Positions 22,573 through 32,727 of a stretch of DNA of 64,000 bases are shown here, one piece after another; within the stretch, counting starts at the first letter, position 1, and each line of letters opens with the position of its first letter. Below the pieces are notes generated by a model. It searched no databases. It was not told the DNA's origin and was given only the letters and a program-made list of their open reading frames with translations. The position numbers were made by a program, and so were the translations under genes. Origin of the DNA: Ophiostoma sp. CBS 140.51 (lineage: Eukaryota; Ascomycota; Sordariomycetes; Ophiostomatales; Ophiostomataceae); the NCBI GenBank assembly GCA_029298735.1, contig JANSLP010000070.1, forward strand, positions 62,001 through 126,000. Direction: 5' to 3'.

Positions 22573-24642
22573 ATGTCTCCATCTGCCGTTCCCGACTGGG
22601 ACGATACTCCTATCCGGCCGCCCAATGCCGATGAGCAGATTGGCTGGGCCGGCGTTCCCCTCTCTGAGACCCTGGGCTACTACGGCATTATTAAGCGCCC
22701 ACAGCTCCCGACCAACGACCGCCTTGGCTTCAAGCCAGACTACGCCTCCGTCGACGTCAACAACCTCGTCAGCCAGTTTATTGTCCCTTTTGGCAAATCT
22801 GTCGAGCAGCAAGATGTCAACGCCATAATCAACCACATCGCCGAGGATGGCTATTGGAAGGACGTTGAGCTTCTCACTTGGGACATCCGCACACTCACGG
22901 GCCACGACAACATAAGTGCCATGCTGACTGAGCGGCTGGCTGTCACTGGTATCAAGAACCTACGTGTCAGCCCGTACATTCCGTCTTCTCTTGAGGTCCT
23001 CGGTGACGACCTCTCATTTGTCCTCTTCCACTTCGAGTTCGTTTTTGCCCACGGAACGGGCATCGGAGCTGCCCGGCTGTCTCCGATAGCAGCCAGGACG
23101 GGGTCGGCGGCTGAGTTGGCAGAAATCAGCTCCTGGAAGCTGTATTCTATTGGAACAGCCATTGAGACTGTCGACGGCTGGGATGCTGAGAACGGCGACA
23201 AGATGCGCTACCAGAAGGCCAAGGTCCAGGACCCTCTCGGCCGTGCGCGGACGTATCGACAGCTCCGGGAAGACGAGCGCGAAGGCCGCGATGGCTTTCA
23301 ACCGACCGTTGTCATTGTCGGTGCTGGCCATACGGGTCTAACTATGGCTGCCCGATTCAAGGTTCTTGGCATTCCGCACCTGGTCATTGAGAAGGAAGAC
23401 ACTGCAGGCTATAGCTGGGGAAGCCGCTATGCCTCGCTCTCTCTGCACGGCCCAACCTTTACGAACCACCTACCTTGCCTTCCCTACCCGCAGTGGTTCC
23501 CCACCTTTTTGCCTGCCCAGCAGCTTTCCAAGTTCCTTCAACTGTACGCCGAGGTGATGGATCTCAACATCTGGACAAAGACGCAACTTGATGGCAAGGG
23601 TGCCGTCTACGATGAGAAGTCTGGTCAGTGGACCATCTCCGTCACACGTGGCGACGGCAGCAAGCATGTTCTCCACCCCAAGCACCTCATGATTGCAACG
23701 GGCATTTCCGGAACCCTGCCCAACGTGCCTCAGGTGCCGGGCATGTCCGAGTTCGAGCAGAACGGAGGTCTCATTGTCCACTCTTCGCGCCATAAGACTG
23801 ATCCGGCGTGGAAGGGGAAGCGCTGTCTCGTGGTGGGTGCCGCAACATCCGCCCATGATATTTCCTACGAACTTGTGGAAAATGGCTGTGAGGTGACCAT
23901 GATCCAAAGAAGTGCGACCCATGTCATGTCCGTCGACAAGAGTGTGCGGACTCTCTTCAAGCCCCGTGAGCGCACCAACCGTCGTGATGGCCTAGCTGCT
24001 GACCTCATGGACCAGTCCAACTACCTCAAGCAGCCATTCCCAGTCGAATATGAGCTTCTGTCCCGCGGTCAGAAAATTGCACGGGATCTCGACGCAGATC
24101 TGCTGCAGTCTCTCAGGGATGTTGGCTATCGCCTGCATGATGGCTACCATGGTGGAGGTGCATATTCCATGTTTCTCTTTGATCAGGGCGGCTTCTACTG
24201 GGACACTGGGTGCTGCAAGCTCATTGCTGAGAAGAAGATTGGCCTCCTGCACTCTGAGATCGAGCACTTCACGAAGGATGGCGTGGTGTTCAAGGACGGC
24301 ACAAGCTATCAAGCTGATGTTGTCGTCTTTGCCACAGGCTACATGAGCTCCAAGAGTGCAATCCACGCTCTCATAGGCGACGAGATGGCCAAGAAATGTC
24401 ACGAGAGATGGGAAAAGGGCAATGCGTTCTTTGTTGGTCCTGAGGGCGAGTCGATCATCAACTATTGTCCTCTGCCGCAAAAGGGCTTGTATTCCATGTT
24501 CCATCAATTTGCATTCAGCCGCTTCCACTCGGCGCGCCTAGCACTACGCATCAAGGCGGAAGAGCTTGGTATTGACGTCACACCCTATGGAAATAAGCCC
24601 CTGGGGCCCAGCAACACAGCAGCTGGTCGTGCCCCTCGTTAA
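22573..24642 (+). CDS. FAD-dependent monooxygenase (YUCCA-like / flavin-containing monooxygenase family)
   Basis: Single-exon gene of 689 residues using FAD and NADPH to hydroxylate an unknown substrate. The N-terminal part (about 1-245) looks like the NTF2/SnoaL-like extension common in fungal members. The FAD-binding Rossmann motif is VVIVGAGHTGL near 245-255; the FAD glutamate follows in LVIEKED, and WGSRYASLSLHGP is the family signature after it. The NADPH site is VVGAATSAHDI near 420-430 (consensus GxGxSx). The ATG motif VVFATGY lies near 585-590. The canonical FMO FxGxxxH pattern is only loosely kept (LIVHSSRH). The C-terminus resembles other fungal members (PKGLYSMFHQFAF). The start ATG follows an A/C-rich leader. 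The neighbouring SDR relic suggests a once larger oxidative gene set. Confidence 0.9.
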   Translation: MSPSAVPDWDDTPIRPPNADEQIGWAGVPLSETLGYYGIIKRPQLPTNDRLGFKPDYASVDVNNLVSQFIVPFGKSVEQQDVNAIINHIAEDGYWKDVELLTWDIRTLTGHDNISAMLTERLAVTGIKNLRVSPYIPSSLEVLGDDLSFVLFHFEFVFAHGTGIGAARLSPIAARTGSAAELAEISSWKLYSIGTAIETVDGWDAENGDKMRYQKAKVQDPLGRARTYRQLREDEREGRDGFQPTVVIVGAGHTGLTMAARFKVLGIPHLVIEKEDTAGYSWGSRYASLSLHGPTFTNHLPCLPYPQWFPTFLPAQQLSKFLQLYAEVMDLNIWTKTQLDGKGAVYDEKSGQWTISVTRGDGSKHVLHPKHLMIATGISGTLPNVPQVPGMSEFEQNGGLIVHSSRHKTDPAWKGKRCLVVGAATSAHDISYELVENGCEVTMIQRSATHVMSVDKSVRTLFKPRERTNRRDGLAADLMDQSNYLKQPFPVEYELLSRGQKIARDLDADLLQSLRDVGYRLHDGYHGGGAYSMFLFDQGGFYWDTGCCKLIAEKKIGLLHSEIEHFTKDGVVFKDGTSYQADVVVFATGYMSSKSAIHALIGDEMAKKCHERWEKGNAFFVGPEGESIINYCPLPQKGLYSMFHQFAFSRFHSARLALRIKAEELGIDVTPYGNKPLGPSNTAAGRAPR

Positions 24643-25411
24643 TGCTGCGTGGGCTTATTGGCAAGGACAATCCAGCTGGAACATCTGTAGACCAGATAGA
24701 TAGGAATATATATAAAAGTATATAAACACGTTGCAGAATCAGAACCCTTTGTCAAAAGTTCATACCAATGCCAATGGTCTTTTTTGTCTCCCATGTGTCT
24801 CCACAAATTCAGAGGAAGTCTCTTTCTGTCCTTGAAATACGTGAGGTATCGTACTCCTAGAGCATTTGCTGTCTTTATAGACCAGTGTGTATTTATCAAG
24901 CTCTATTGGCTGTATTCAACATATGTCTTTGTCAAAAACCATACATTCTAAAGACAGCCACCAGTACATTGGTGCTTAATCATATGTGTTTCTATCAAAA
25001 CAGTTTCATTTAGTAAACAAATTCCCATGTGAGTTTGTTGAACGGTCAATTGGTATTGTTTTTTATTTTGTTTTGCAACCAGTTTCAAAAGGCCAATTCC
25101 CATTGTTTTGTTTGTATTTACGTGGTTTGTATTCGTGGCCAAGAAACTACTTCACAATGCTGCCATACTTTCATTTCAATTGGTGCTTCACCTCTCGACA
25201 GAGACATGGTGGCACTCTCACTCATTGTCTTTTTTGTTTGAACACAATTATTCCCCATCTGCGTTTGAAGAATACGAGCACCCATCATCGCTCAATCGTA
25301 ATTGGCGTGCCCGTCGAGAATATTATAGTAGTTAATTAAAATTGTAATATTCGCAACAGTGCCACTGCCAATGTATGAATTATGATATAAAGTAAAAACA
25401 CAAGCGCCTCG
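24643..25411. other. intergenic between convergent FMO and ATG5
   Basis: AT-rich sequence between two gene ends; short frames only. Nothing recognisable. Confidence 0.5.
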
Positions 25412-26475
25412 CTACAATAAAACAACAATGAGACACAGCCACCCGTCTGGATACGCTGCCTCCCTCATCAACTCCTCCAGTGGTGCCTGGAAGGGCACTG
25501 GAGCACCATGTAGAATAACGTTGGCCAGAACCGGGTCCCGGCTGCTTGGGAACAGTAGTGGTAGTAGGCTTCGCAGCGCAGGGCCGAGTGTTTGTGGTTG
25601 GCCTTAAAAATATTAGAACGAGGACTCAAGATACAAGTACTAGACGTGAAAAAAAGAAACTCACGATTGCTTGTCCGTGGCTGTACAAGGGCCTGCATAA
25701 CCTTGTACGTGCCCGGTGCAGATGGTGCGGGAGATGCAGCAGCAGCAGCATTGTCAGTCGTCTCGGCCGGTGGTGCGGTCGTCGGAATGTAAAGGCGCAG
25801 CGGGATGTGTCGCAGGGGGGTTGGAGCGTTGAGGAGCAGGTTGTTGACACGCGAAAAAGCGACGTAATCGTTGTCCTGCACAGCGTGCCACAAGGCTTCG
25901 GTGTTGGCCTTGGACAGGCTCATGATCTGCTTGGCGCTACCATAGCGCACATAGTCGGCTTCTTTGGCGCCGTTCAAAAAGGTGTCGGCGAGGTGCCAGT
26001 TCTCGCCATCGGCCACAACCAGCCGCCAGGGCGTCATGTGTCCTCCTATTGCCTCTGGCTGCCCTGCGGCATCCGCTTGCAGCGTGACTGGTCGATACAG
26101 GTCCAACAACAGACCGACGGGTAGGTTGCGAAGCGGCACGTCTTCATAGTGGAAGCTTGAGCAGGGCCGGCCGAAAAAGGCCGCGAGCCGTGGCAACAAC
26201 TGGGCCAAGTAGCCAAAGCGAGGCACAGAGGTGGCATAGAACGGCGGCAGCTTCTTAGTCTCGCCGTCTTTTCCACCAACACCACTGCCACCTCCTCCTG
26301 CTACAGCTGCTTCGCCATCGTCGGGGCTGCCCAGGGCGGCGTGCGTTATGATCAACGGTACCCGCCGTTGCCACAAAGCACGTGCAAGAGACGTCAACGC
26401 CGGTGCTGACGAGTCTCCAGGGCGCGTAGATGATGTACCGCTGCGCCCAAACCCGCGTATTGATGATGCGGCCAT
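25412..26475 (-). CDS. ATG5: autophagy protein Atg5
   Basis: Atg5 is conjugated to Atg12 and, with Atg16, acts as the E3-like factor for Atg8 lipidation on the phagophore. Exons 26475-25665 and 25602-25412, with a 62-nt intron (25603-25664), give 333 residues. The N-terminal UblA start is ALWQRRVPLIITH; LPVGLLLDLYRP and PWRLVV follow. The acceptor lysine for Atg12 is Lys182 in GSAKQIMSLS, equivalent to yeast Lys149, and LRHIPLRLYIP lies in the UblB region. Correct splicing gives the conserved tail: TLGPALRSLLPLLF, VILHGAPVPFQAPLEEL and AAYPDGWLCLIVVLL. Unspliced reading leaves this frame and yields an unrelated end. A Gly/Ala-rich insert near 55-75 and a Pro/Ala linker before the intron are species-specific. 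Confidence 0.95.
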
Positions 26476-27185
26476 TGGTGTTCTGTTTTCCTGCCACTTG
26501 TCTCCTCTCGTCCTGTTTCCCTTCTCCTTAACCTCTCCGTATCCCCGTCCTGCGTCCGCCCGTGGATGTCGTGGCTCGTTGTTGTGGTTGTGTTGATGTA
26601 GAATAATCGATCGAAGTTAATAGTGGTGCGTTATGCCGAGTCCACAGCTCATAAACGCCACCCCATCGCTCTGTCGTGGGGTCGTGTCCGTCGTCGTCGT
26701 TGTTTGGGAGTGTGTTGTGGTTGTAGAAAGGAGGCTACGTGCCCATGGGAGCTCAGGCAGGCCGTGAGTAGATTGTCGATAACGGAAATTGCGTCTAATG
26801 ATAGGTGAGGCTCAAGAGAGTTTGCACCTCGATGATGAGCAACGCAGCCAGGTAGGCAGGTGCAACAGGTATGTGCGGGGAGCCGATAAGATAAGGCCAT
26901 CAAAGCTGTCAGATTGTATCACGTGCTTGGTCAACTGATTCCGTGGTCAAGAACGTCTCGTCACCTGATAAATACCTAACAGTCACGTGAATCGTCACAT
27001 CAAAGATATGACATCACCAGTACTGGTGATGAAGACGTCATAGATGCGAGGCACAGGCACAACATAATCTCGACTACAGTCTCCGCGGATGATATAATGG
27101 TTGATTGGAAGTTATTTGAAATTTAATTCATTGTGATATCTGAGTAGTGGAAAAGCAAATTAACGCCACGTCCGTCCCTGGACGT
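26476..27185. promoter_or_regulatory. upstream region of ATG5 with a 20-bp palindrome
   Basis: Lies between the hydrophilin-like gene's end and ATG5, both on the minus strand. It contains CACGTG-type words (GTCACGTG near 26982), a perfect 20-bp palindrome (27012-27031) and a GACGTCA CRE-like word close by. These could be bZIP/bHLH sites (inference). Confidence 0.4.
27012..27031. repeat. perfect 20-bp palindrome
   Basis: CATCACCAGT and its exact reverse complement meet with no spacer. It sits about 540 bp upstream of the ATG5 start, in a cluster of CACGTG- and GACGTCA-like words. It could be a dimeric factor site or a cruciform; function is unproven. Confidence 0.85.
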
Positions 27186-28354
27186 TTAAATTCCTCGGAA
27201 CGACTCCTGGTGTGTGGCCGCGCTGTTGCGGCGCACACGGTCGTGACCAACGTCTTCGTGGTTCAGGACCGGGTCGCCAAGGTGCTTTGCGAGCACAGAT
27301 GGCGGCACCTGAGCTGCATCCGTGGGGTCGCGGTTACCGCCAGCACTGAGAAGTTGTATTAGCAAGAGAAGATGAGATGATATGGCGAATTGAAAGCAGA
27401 TGAAGAAATGAAAGCCGACATAACAAAAAGACCCGAGTCATGAAACTGGCACTTTGGCCGGGGAGAAAAGAAACTCACCACTTACGGGAAGTTGCCGCCG
27501 GTGCTGCCGTCGGTATAGCCGCCGCGGCCGCTGCCCTGCAGGTTCCGGGTGTTGCCACCAAGACCGCTGTTGTCATAGGCGTCACCGGCCTGCTGAGCAG
27601 CAGAGCCGTACTGGTTCTTGGCCTGGGTGCCGAACTCGTCGGCACGGCCGCCAATGGCGCCAAACTCGTCACCACCAGCGCCAGAGCGGACACCAGTCGT
27701 GTCACGAAGGCCAGAGCCGGCGCCAACGCCGCCTGCAGCGCGCTGGTCAAGGCCAGGGCCAGTAGCGCGGCTGCCAGTGCCGCCGACACCAGTGGTGCCG
27801 TAGGTGGCGTCGTTGCCGGCGCCTGTGCTGTAGTCGTTACCAACACCGCTGTTCATGCCACCGCCGAGGCCACCGACACCGGCACCGGTGCCAGCACCGG
27901 CAGCAGTGCGGCCGGCGCCTGCGTGGGGCTGTCCGGCACCAGTAGCACCAGTCTCACGGCCGAGGCCAGACGACTCGTTTCCGTAGCCAGAGCTGCCGCC
28001 CATGCCAGAGTCACGGCCGACACCGGCACCAGAGCCGGCACCGACGCCAGCGCCGCCGATACCGCCGACGCCACCGGCAGCAGCCGTGTCTGCGGCGTAC
28101 GCATCATTACCGTAGCCACCAGCACCGCCAGCAGCAGAGCTGCGGGTGGTGCGGCCAACGCCAGACTGGCCACCACCGGACTGGCCGGGCTGCTGCGACT
28201 GAGGAACGTTGCTGGTACGAGGGTTGGACGGGTCGTAGCTGTCGTTGGCGCCACTGCTGCTGTTGTTGTTTCCACTGTAGTTGCCGTCGTTGCTGCTACC
28301 GCCATGGGTCTTCTCTTGGACGACGTCCTTGATCTTGTTGACGATGGAAGACAT
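27186..28354 (-). CDS. glycine-rich hydrophilin-like protein
   Basis: Two exons, 28354-27486 and 27345-27186, joined over a 140-nt intron with donor GTAAGT, branch GCTAATAC and CAG acceptor; 342 residues. The intron donor overlaps an in-frame TAA, so an unspliced reading ends early at 290 residues. The N-terminus MSSIVNKIKDVVQEK is amphipathic. Residues 17-290 are Gly/Ala/Ser/Asn/Asp-rich, without Cys, and hydrophilic, with recurring GxGG and GRDSG-like pieces. The last 50 residues are conserved-looking (VPPSVLAKHLGDPVLNHEDVGHD). No signal peptide is seen. Composition fits stress-induced, intrinsically disordered fungal proteins (hydrophilins/LEA-like); this is inference from composition. The whole gene has a long antisense frame (27440-28375), a GC-skew artefact. 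Confidence 0.78.
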
Positions 28355-30348
28355 GATGGGTGGTTGTGTGTGTAAATGGATGTGTGAGATTTGATGGAAT
28401 TTGTTTGGTAGATTGTTCGATATAAAGGAACTGTGAGATTGCGAGAGGATGATGAGAATAAAAAAAACCCAGAAGATAACGAGATATCTTCTGTATTTAT
28501 GGACAACGACACATAGTCAGAAGGGGAGACGACGAGAGGGAAGGAGGCCAACTTGACATCGCATGTCGTCATTCAGCGCGTAAATGTAGATCGAATGGCT
28601 AGATCGAATGGCGGACCTTTTTGATTCTGGCAATGACTGTTGGAAGCTGGACATCTGAGCTATTCTCCCTTGCTCGTCTTGTTGCTCGGCCCTGTACATT
28701 GTGATGTAAAACTGCTGGAGAGAATGTACATGGACATCATATGTCAAAGGATGAGTACATGCAACATACTTGTTCTTGATTGGAGAGCCTTATTAAGGAT
28801 GCACTCCGATCTCATAGGGTCGTCATCGATCGGGGAAAGTACAACGTCTTTACCTCTTGGGGAGTGTCGATGCAACAAAGCGCTTGCATCGATTCCCCGC
28901 CCCGTCATTTGTTACCCACTCTCGCCACTCTGCCACCAAAATAAAGAAGAAAAAAAGGTGCAAATATGGCTCGATAACGGTATCATAGTGCGCATGGCAA
29001 TGGACTGCAATGCACCGGCAGATCGTTCTCTATTTTTGGTGAGATATAATGGGGCGAAGTGGGGGGAAGAAACAGACAGAAAGAAAGAAAAATGGTTGAA
29101 ACACGAAGGATGTACAACTGATATCAAATGGCATGTAGCTGTGCAAGGATACAACGAGCTACAGGACCAGTCCTGTGCAACAGCGTAATGGAATGAAGCA
29201 GACAAGGAGTAGATGCACAGGAATCTTGCAATTGGTACGAGGGAGACCGATAAGATGAACGCTTTGGAGTTGCTTGCTTGAGCCCGTTTTGTCTACCTTG
29301 TCGCACTTGTATTCCGTCTAATGGCGGCCAAAGCTGGGCATATTTCAGTGTCTTCTAAGATACAGGACCTTGCAGTATTGTACTTCTCGAGCGTCCTGCT
29401 TGGTAACGCCATGCCAACTTGAGCTCTCAATTGAAATGGCCCTCATCCATCCCAGTTCCAGGGAGCTTCAAATATGCAAGACATTCAAGCTTCGGAGGAT
29501 TTTGGCGTCGTGGCAATATCGACTGACAAGAGTAACAAGTGATGTCACCGTCTTCATATGAGGCAGGCAACCTGCGCTTCGTCTCAGCTGGCTTTGTATG
29601 TGTCCTTTTGGATTGATTCTCCATGTTGCTGGCACGAGTGTCTATTGGTTTCCCCGACCAGTTTTTTTCTCAATTCTTTTGTTCATGAAGTCGTCAGAAA
29701 GGAACCAACAGACTCCAGCTAACTAGCTTCAAGAACGATTGAAAGGAAGCCCATCGGTGGCAAACAACCCCACGTTCGAAAGTACTTTCGCGTGTACTTT
29801 GCGGTAGTTAAGTAGATGGCTCAATGGGGAGTAGCAGAGAGACCAATAGATCTACACCGAATACACAAAGTACTTCAAGTACATTGTGCTCAGTGAGCAC
29901 CCCAAATGCGCCCAGGAGCTTTCCAGGCCAAGGGGCCGGCCATCGATCGATGATGTCATGTGGAGACGCCCATCACCAAAAGCACGAAATTCAATCAACC
30001 ACCGATGCCACTGATAATTCTTCGATCTCTTCTTATTCCTTAATGTTAAATGCATATTATACAAGTCGCCTGGGAACAAAGTATTTCTACAACAGTCGAT
30101 TGTCGTGTAGCTCGACTTTAGTAGCCTTACAGAAATATAAGAAAAACGAGCGCCCCTATTCTTCTTCCGAATAGTGAGGCAATCACGTCGCTTATTTAGC
30201 TGTATCTTGATACAGCGCATATAAGAAGTAAAGGGTGCCTTAAAAAAACGGGAAATAAAACAAACTATAAAAGACTAACAAAAAAAGAGAAAAGCGTTAC
30301 TTATTTAAAAGCGCGCGCGCGGCGGGAAGGGAGCCTTGGGGAGGGCGG

Positions 30349-30466
30349 TCGAGGGTACGCCACGGCGCACAGGTGGCTCGAGGGTACGCCGCCCTGTCTA
30401 GGCCAGCTCGAGGGTACGCCGCTTAAGTCGAGGGTACGCCGCCTTCTGCAGCTCGAGGGCATGCCG
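30349..30466. repeat. five-copy 15-bp repeat (TCGAGGGTACGCCGC)
   Basis: Near-identical copies start at 30349, 30377, 30407, 30428 and 30452, with variable 7-16-base spacers; the last copy has two changes (GGCATGCC). The block follows a GCGCGC run and lies directly 3' of the decayed minus-strand ORF 30498-31295. It is too short and irregularly spaced for a CRISPR. The function is unknown. Confidence 0.85.
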
Positions 30467-30497
30467 TACTACTTGGGCGATGTGGGCAACCATCTGT

Positions 30498-31295
30498 TCA
30501 AGGAGCCTTCCTCTCTTTCCGTAGAACCGGCTCTACTGGAGCAGGTATCGCATACTGGTTTTTCCAACATGTGCTGCACCCAAGCGGCAGCCGTGCTATA
30601 ATATTCGTAGATTTGTGGGAGCGGGGACCCTGGCAAGAAACAGAACCTTCATCACTGCTGCTAGAATCACCTTCACGTGAGCTCGCAGCATCACCTCCTT
30701 CATCATCAGGAAAGAAAATGGACTTCTCTTGAAGCCAATCGTCGTGCACGGAGCTTAACGGACTCGAGCGGCCCGAGTTAGATGTTCCCGGGTCGTTGCC
30801 GTGTGGGCTGAAGCCACCATTTTAGTAAGGTGACGGTGGACGAGCACCCGTGCCCATTTCGTCACACCTGCCGGGGGCTTCTGGGGAGGGTAGAGGAGGA
30901 GACGCTGGCATTGAGGAGACTTGTCTCGATGAGGAGATTGCACGCGACTGCGACCGCCTTAACCGCGATGCTAGTGAGACATCATCAGGGCCACCAAACT
31001 GCAGTCCATCCACATAAGGGGAAGGAGCCGTAGTTGGAGGCCCGTCGGCTCTATCGATGGCTCGATCCCCGTCACTGCATGGACCTGCTTCTTCTTCATC
31101 TTCGCCGAAGTAGAGAAAGGCAGGAGTCTCGTCCTCTTCGCCTATGCTGCCTCTGTTGTACGACTTGCTGAGCTCACTTGACGTGGTTTGTCCAACATCT
31201 GCAGCATCCTCTGATCTTCTCTGGAGCGAGGCAAACATGTCGTGTGCCATGTTGAGCCCAACAGGGACAATAAAAAACAACAAACACATAACCAC
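30498..31295 (-). pseudogene. decayed Ser/Asp-rich ORF with one in-frame stop
   Basis: One reading frame runs from about 31295 (or Met at 31250, MAHDMFASLQRRSE) to a stop at 30498, interrupted only by a TAA at 30822-30824. Both halves have the same composition: acidic, Ser-rich, with FGEDEEEAGP upstream and DDWLQEKSIFFPDDEGGD downstream. That suggests one former exon of about 250 codons. The stop could derive from CAA by one C-to-T change. Alternatively, a short intron could skip it, since the flank CTTACTAAAA resembles a branch site. No family was recognised. Confidence 0.4.
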
Positions 31296-31427
31296 AGTAA
31301 CATGACCTTTAACATGTCAAGAGTGCTTTTTGCCAGGGGTTTATTACCCGATTATTTGCCTCCCCTGTTACCATAAAATAGTTCTTCTATTTCATAAGCT
31401 CCGGAAGATATTTTAAAAATGCTTCCT

Positions 31428-32094
31428 CTAGGATAGAAGCTGCTGTCTCCACTTCCGCTTCTGTTGAATCCTCGCGATAATCATTTCACAGAACCTCTCT
31501 TCGCCAAACTTTTCTTTATATTCCTCATCGGTATAGCCTTGTGACGTAGTACCCGTAACATTGAACGGGTACTTTTGGAGAAAGCTCGTGATTGTAGGGT
31601 TGAGTGGCATCGAATTACTACTTTTGGATTAACGAAGTCGGCTAGACAAGAAACAACGGAAGTGCTCACAGCTGTTTCCCGTCCCATCGATACATAAACG
31701 TAGACACTTCTTGAGAATCAAGCTCGCCGTTATCTATCAGGACGTAAACTCGGTCATTCCCATAAAAAAATGACCATAAGATCGGATGTGGTCCTGATCT
31801 TTGTCAAAAAGACGGTTCTATTTGTGGGTACAAATTATCTTCGCCATCGTCTCTCGCCTTTTGCCACACTCGCCGGGGATATCCTAAGAACGACATTGTA
31901 CGAGAATGCGCGTCGCCATCGTGGCATAATGATCGTCTTTGTTGTAATAGGGTAAAGGGAAAACCAAATTGAAATTCCATACGGGGTATGATATTCCAAT
32001 CTGGGACAACTGACGGTGACTTTTGACTTAGGTATTTGTTAGACGGAGTATGGGTCACACGACATATTATGTGACTACCCGTGAATATGCACAT
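31428..32094 (-). pseudogene. decayed ORF with in-frame TGA and a plausible conserved intron
   Basis: The frame from about 32094 reads through a TGA at 31804-31806 into protein-like sequence (FFYGNDRVYVLIDNGELDS). It can be spliced over a 52-nt GT-AG intron (31618-31669) to the frame MPLNPTITSFLQKYPF ... EEYKEKFGEERFC, which ends at 31428. The TGA could come from CGA by C-to-T. It may be the 5' part of the same dead gene as 30498-31295. The product is unrecognised. The solo LTR lies 33 bp upstream of this frame. Confidence 0.35.
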
Positions 32095-32126
32095 TCAGAA
32101 GTTTCCAGAGATAAACTATTGGTGAG

Positions 32127-32392
32127 TGTTACAAAGGCACTCCCTAAAAGGTAAGAGTCTCTGCTATGTAATTAAGCTAGGGGAGGGTTCTTGTTCTAGT
32201 AAAACAATATTAAGGTATAACGGTTAAATAATAATTAATACGTATAAAAGATAATAATCTTATATATTTATAAAACTTTATATAACTTTATACTTATTAA
32301 AGTCGCGTCTTTGTTCTTCCCATCCCATTGAGGGGCTGGTCTGCGTTGTCCTGGCCTGTTTGGCGAGGACCGTGGGGGCCATGTTCGTAACA
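32127..32392. mobile_element. probable solo LTR of a retrotransposon
   Basis: A 266-bp segment begins TGTTACAAA and ends TTCGTAACA, i.e. nine-base inverted termini with one transition, the TG...CA form typical of Ty1/copia and Ty3/gypsy LTRs. The middle is extremely AT-rich with TATA-like words (32230-32300); the right third is GC-richer. The flanking 5-mers (GTGAG/AGTAG) do not match perfectly, so a target duplication is not demonstrated. No reverse transcriptase or second LTR was seen in the window. Confidence 0.55.
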
Positions 32393-32727
32393 AGTAGGTG
32401 CTTTTTTGACACCGGGAGGAAACGTCAGGGAAAGACAGCTACAATGTGATGTTCAAAAGATAGATGGTAATTGTATTGATAGAAATAAGAGGTAAGTTGT
32501 CTTGAGTTCTTCCTTTTTCCAACCTGATCCCACTGATGCTCAATGTCCTTTTCTTATCATTTGACTTAAAGAGGGTGGACGGATCTTGGTTAATCCGTTT
32601 CCACCTCTTGTAATTCAACAATTTTAAACTTAGTGTAAGCGACGAGGCAATGTCAATGATTCTCCCTCGGAAACAGAATTGACCCCACCAAACGAGCGGC
32701 TATGGCCGAACGGACCGATCCGCCAAC

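Larger units (their letters stand above)
28355..32727. other. accessory intergenic region with relics and repeats
   Basis: 4.4 kb with no intact gene. Contents listed separately: 15-bp repeats (30349-30466), decayed minus-strand frames (30498-31295 and 31428-32094) and a probable solo LTR (32127-32392). 28355-29800 holds the hydrophilin promoter and short frames only. A small perfect hairpin (8-bp stem, GCTGTATC/GATACAGC) is at 30199-30216. Confidence 0.45.

Noticed and set aside
27440..28375. 311-codon Ala/Thr/Val-rich plus-strand frame
   Set aside because: Complement of the Gly-rich repeats; composition artefact.
28640..29188. 182-codon plus-strand frame
   Set aside because: No recognisable domain and no neighbouring exon that extends it convincingly.
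30349..30466. possible CRISPR array
   Set aside because: Repeat is only 15 bp, spacing irregular (7-16 bases), eukaryotic context.
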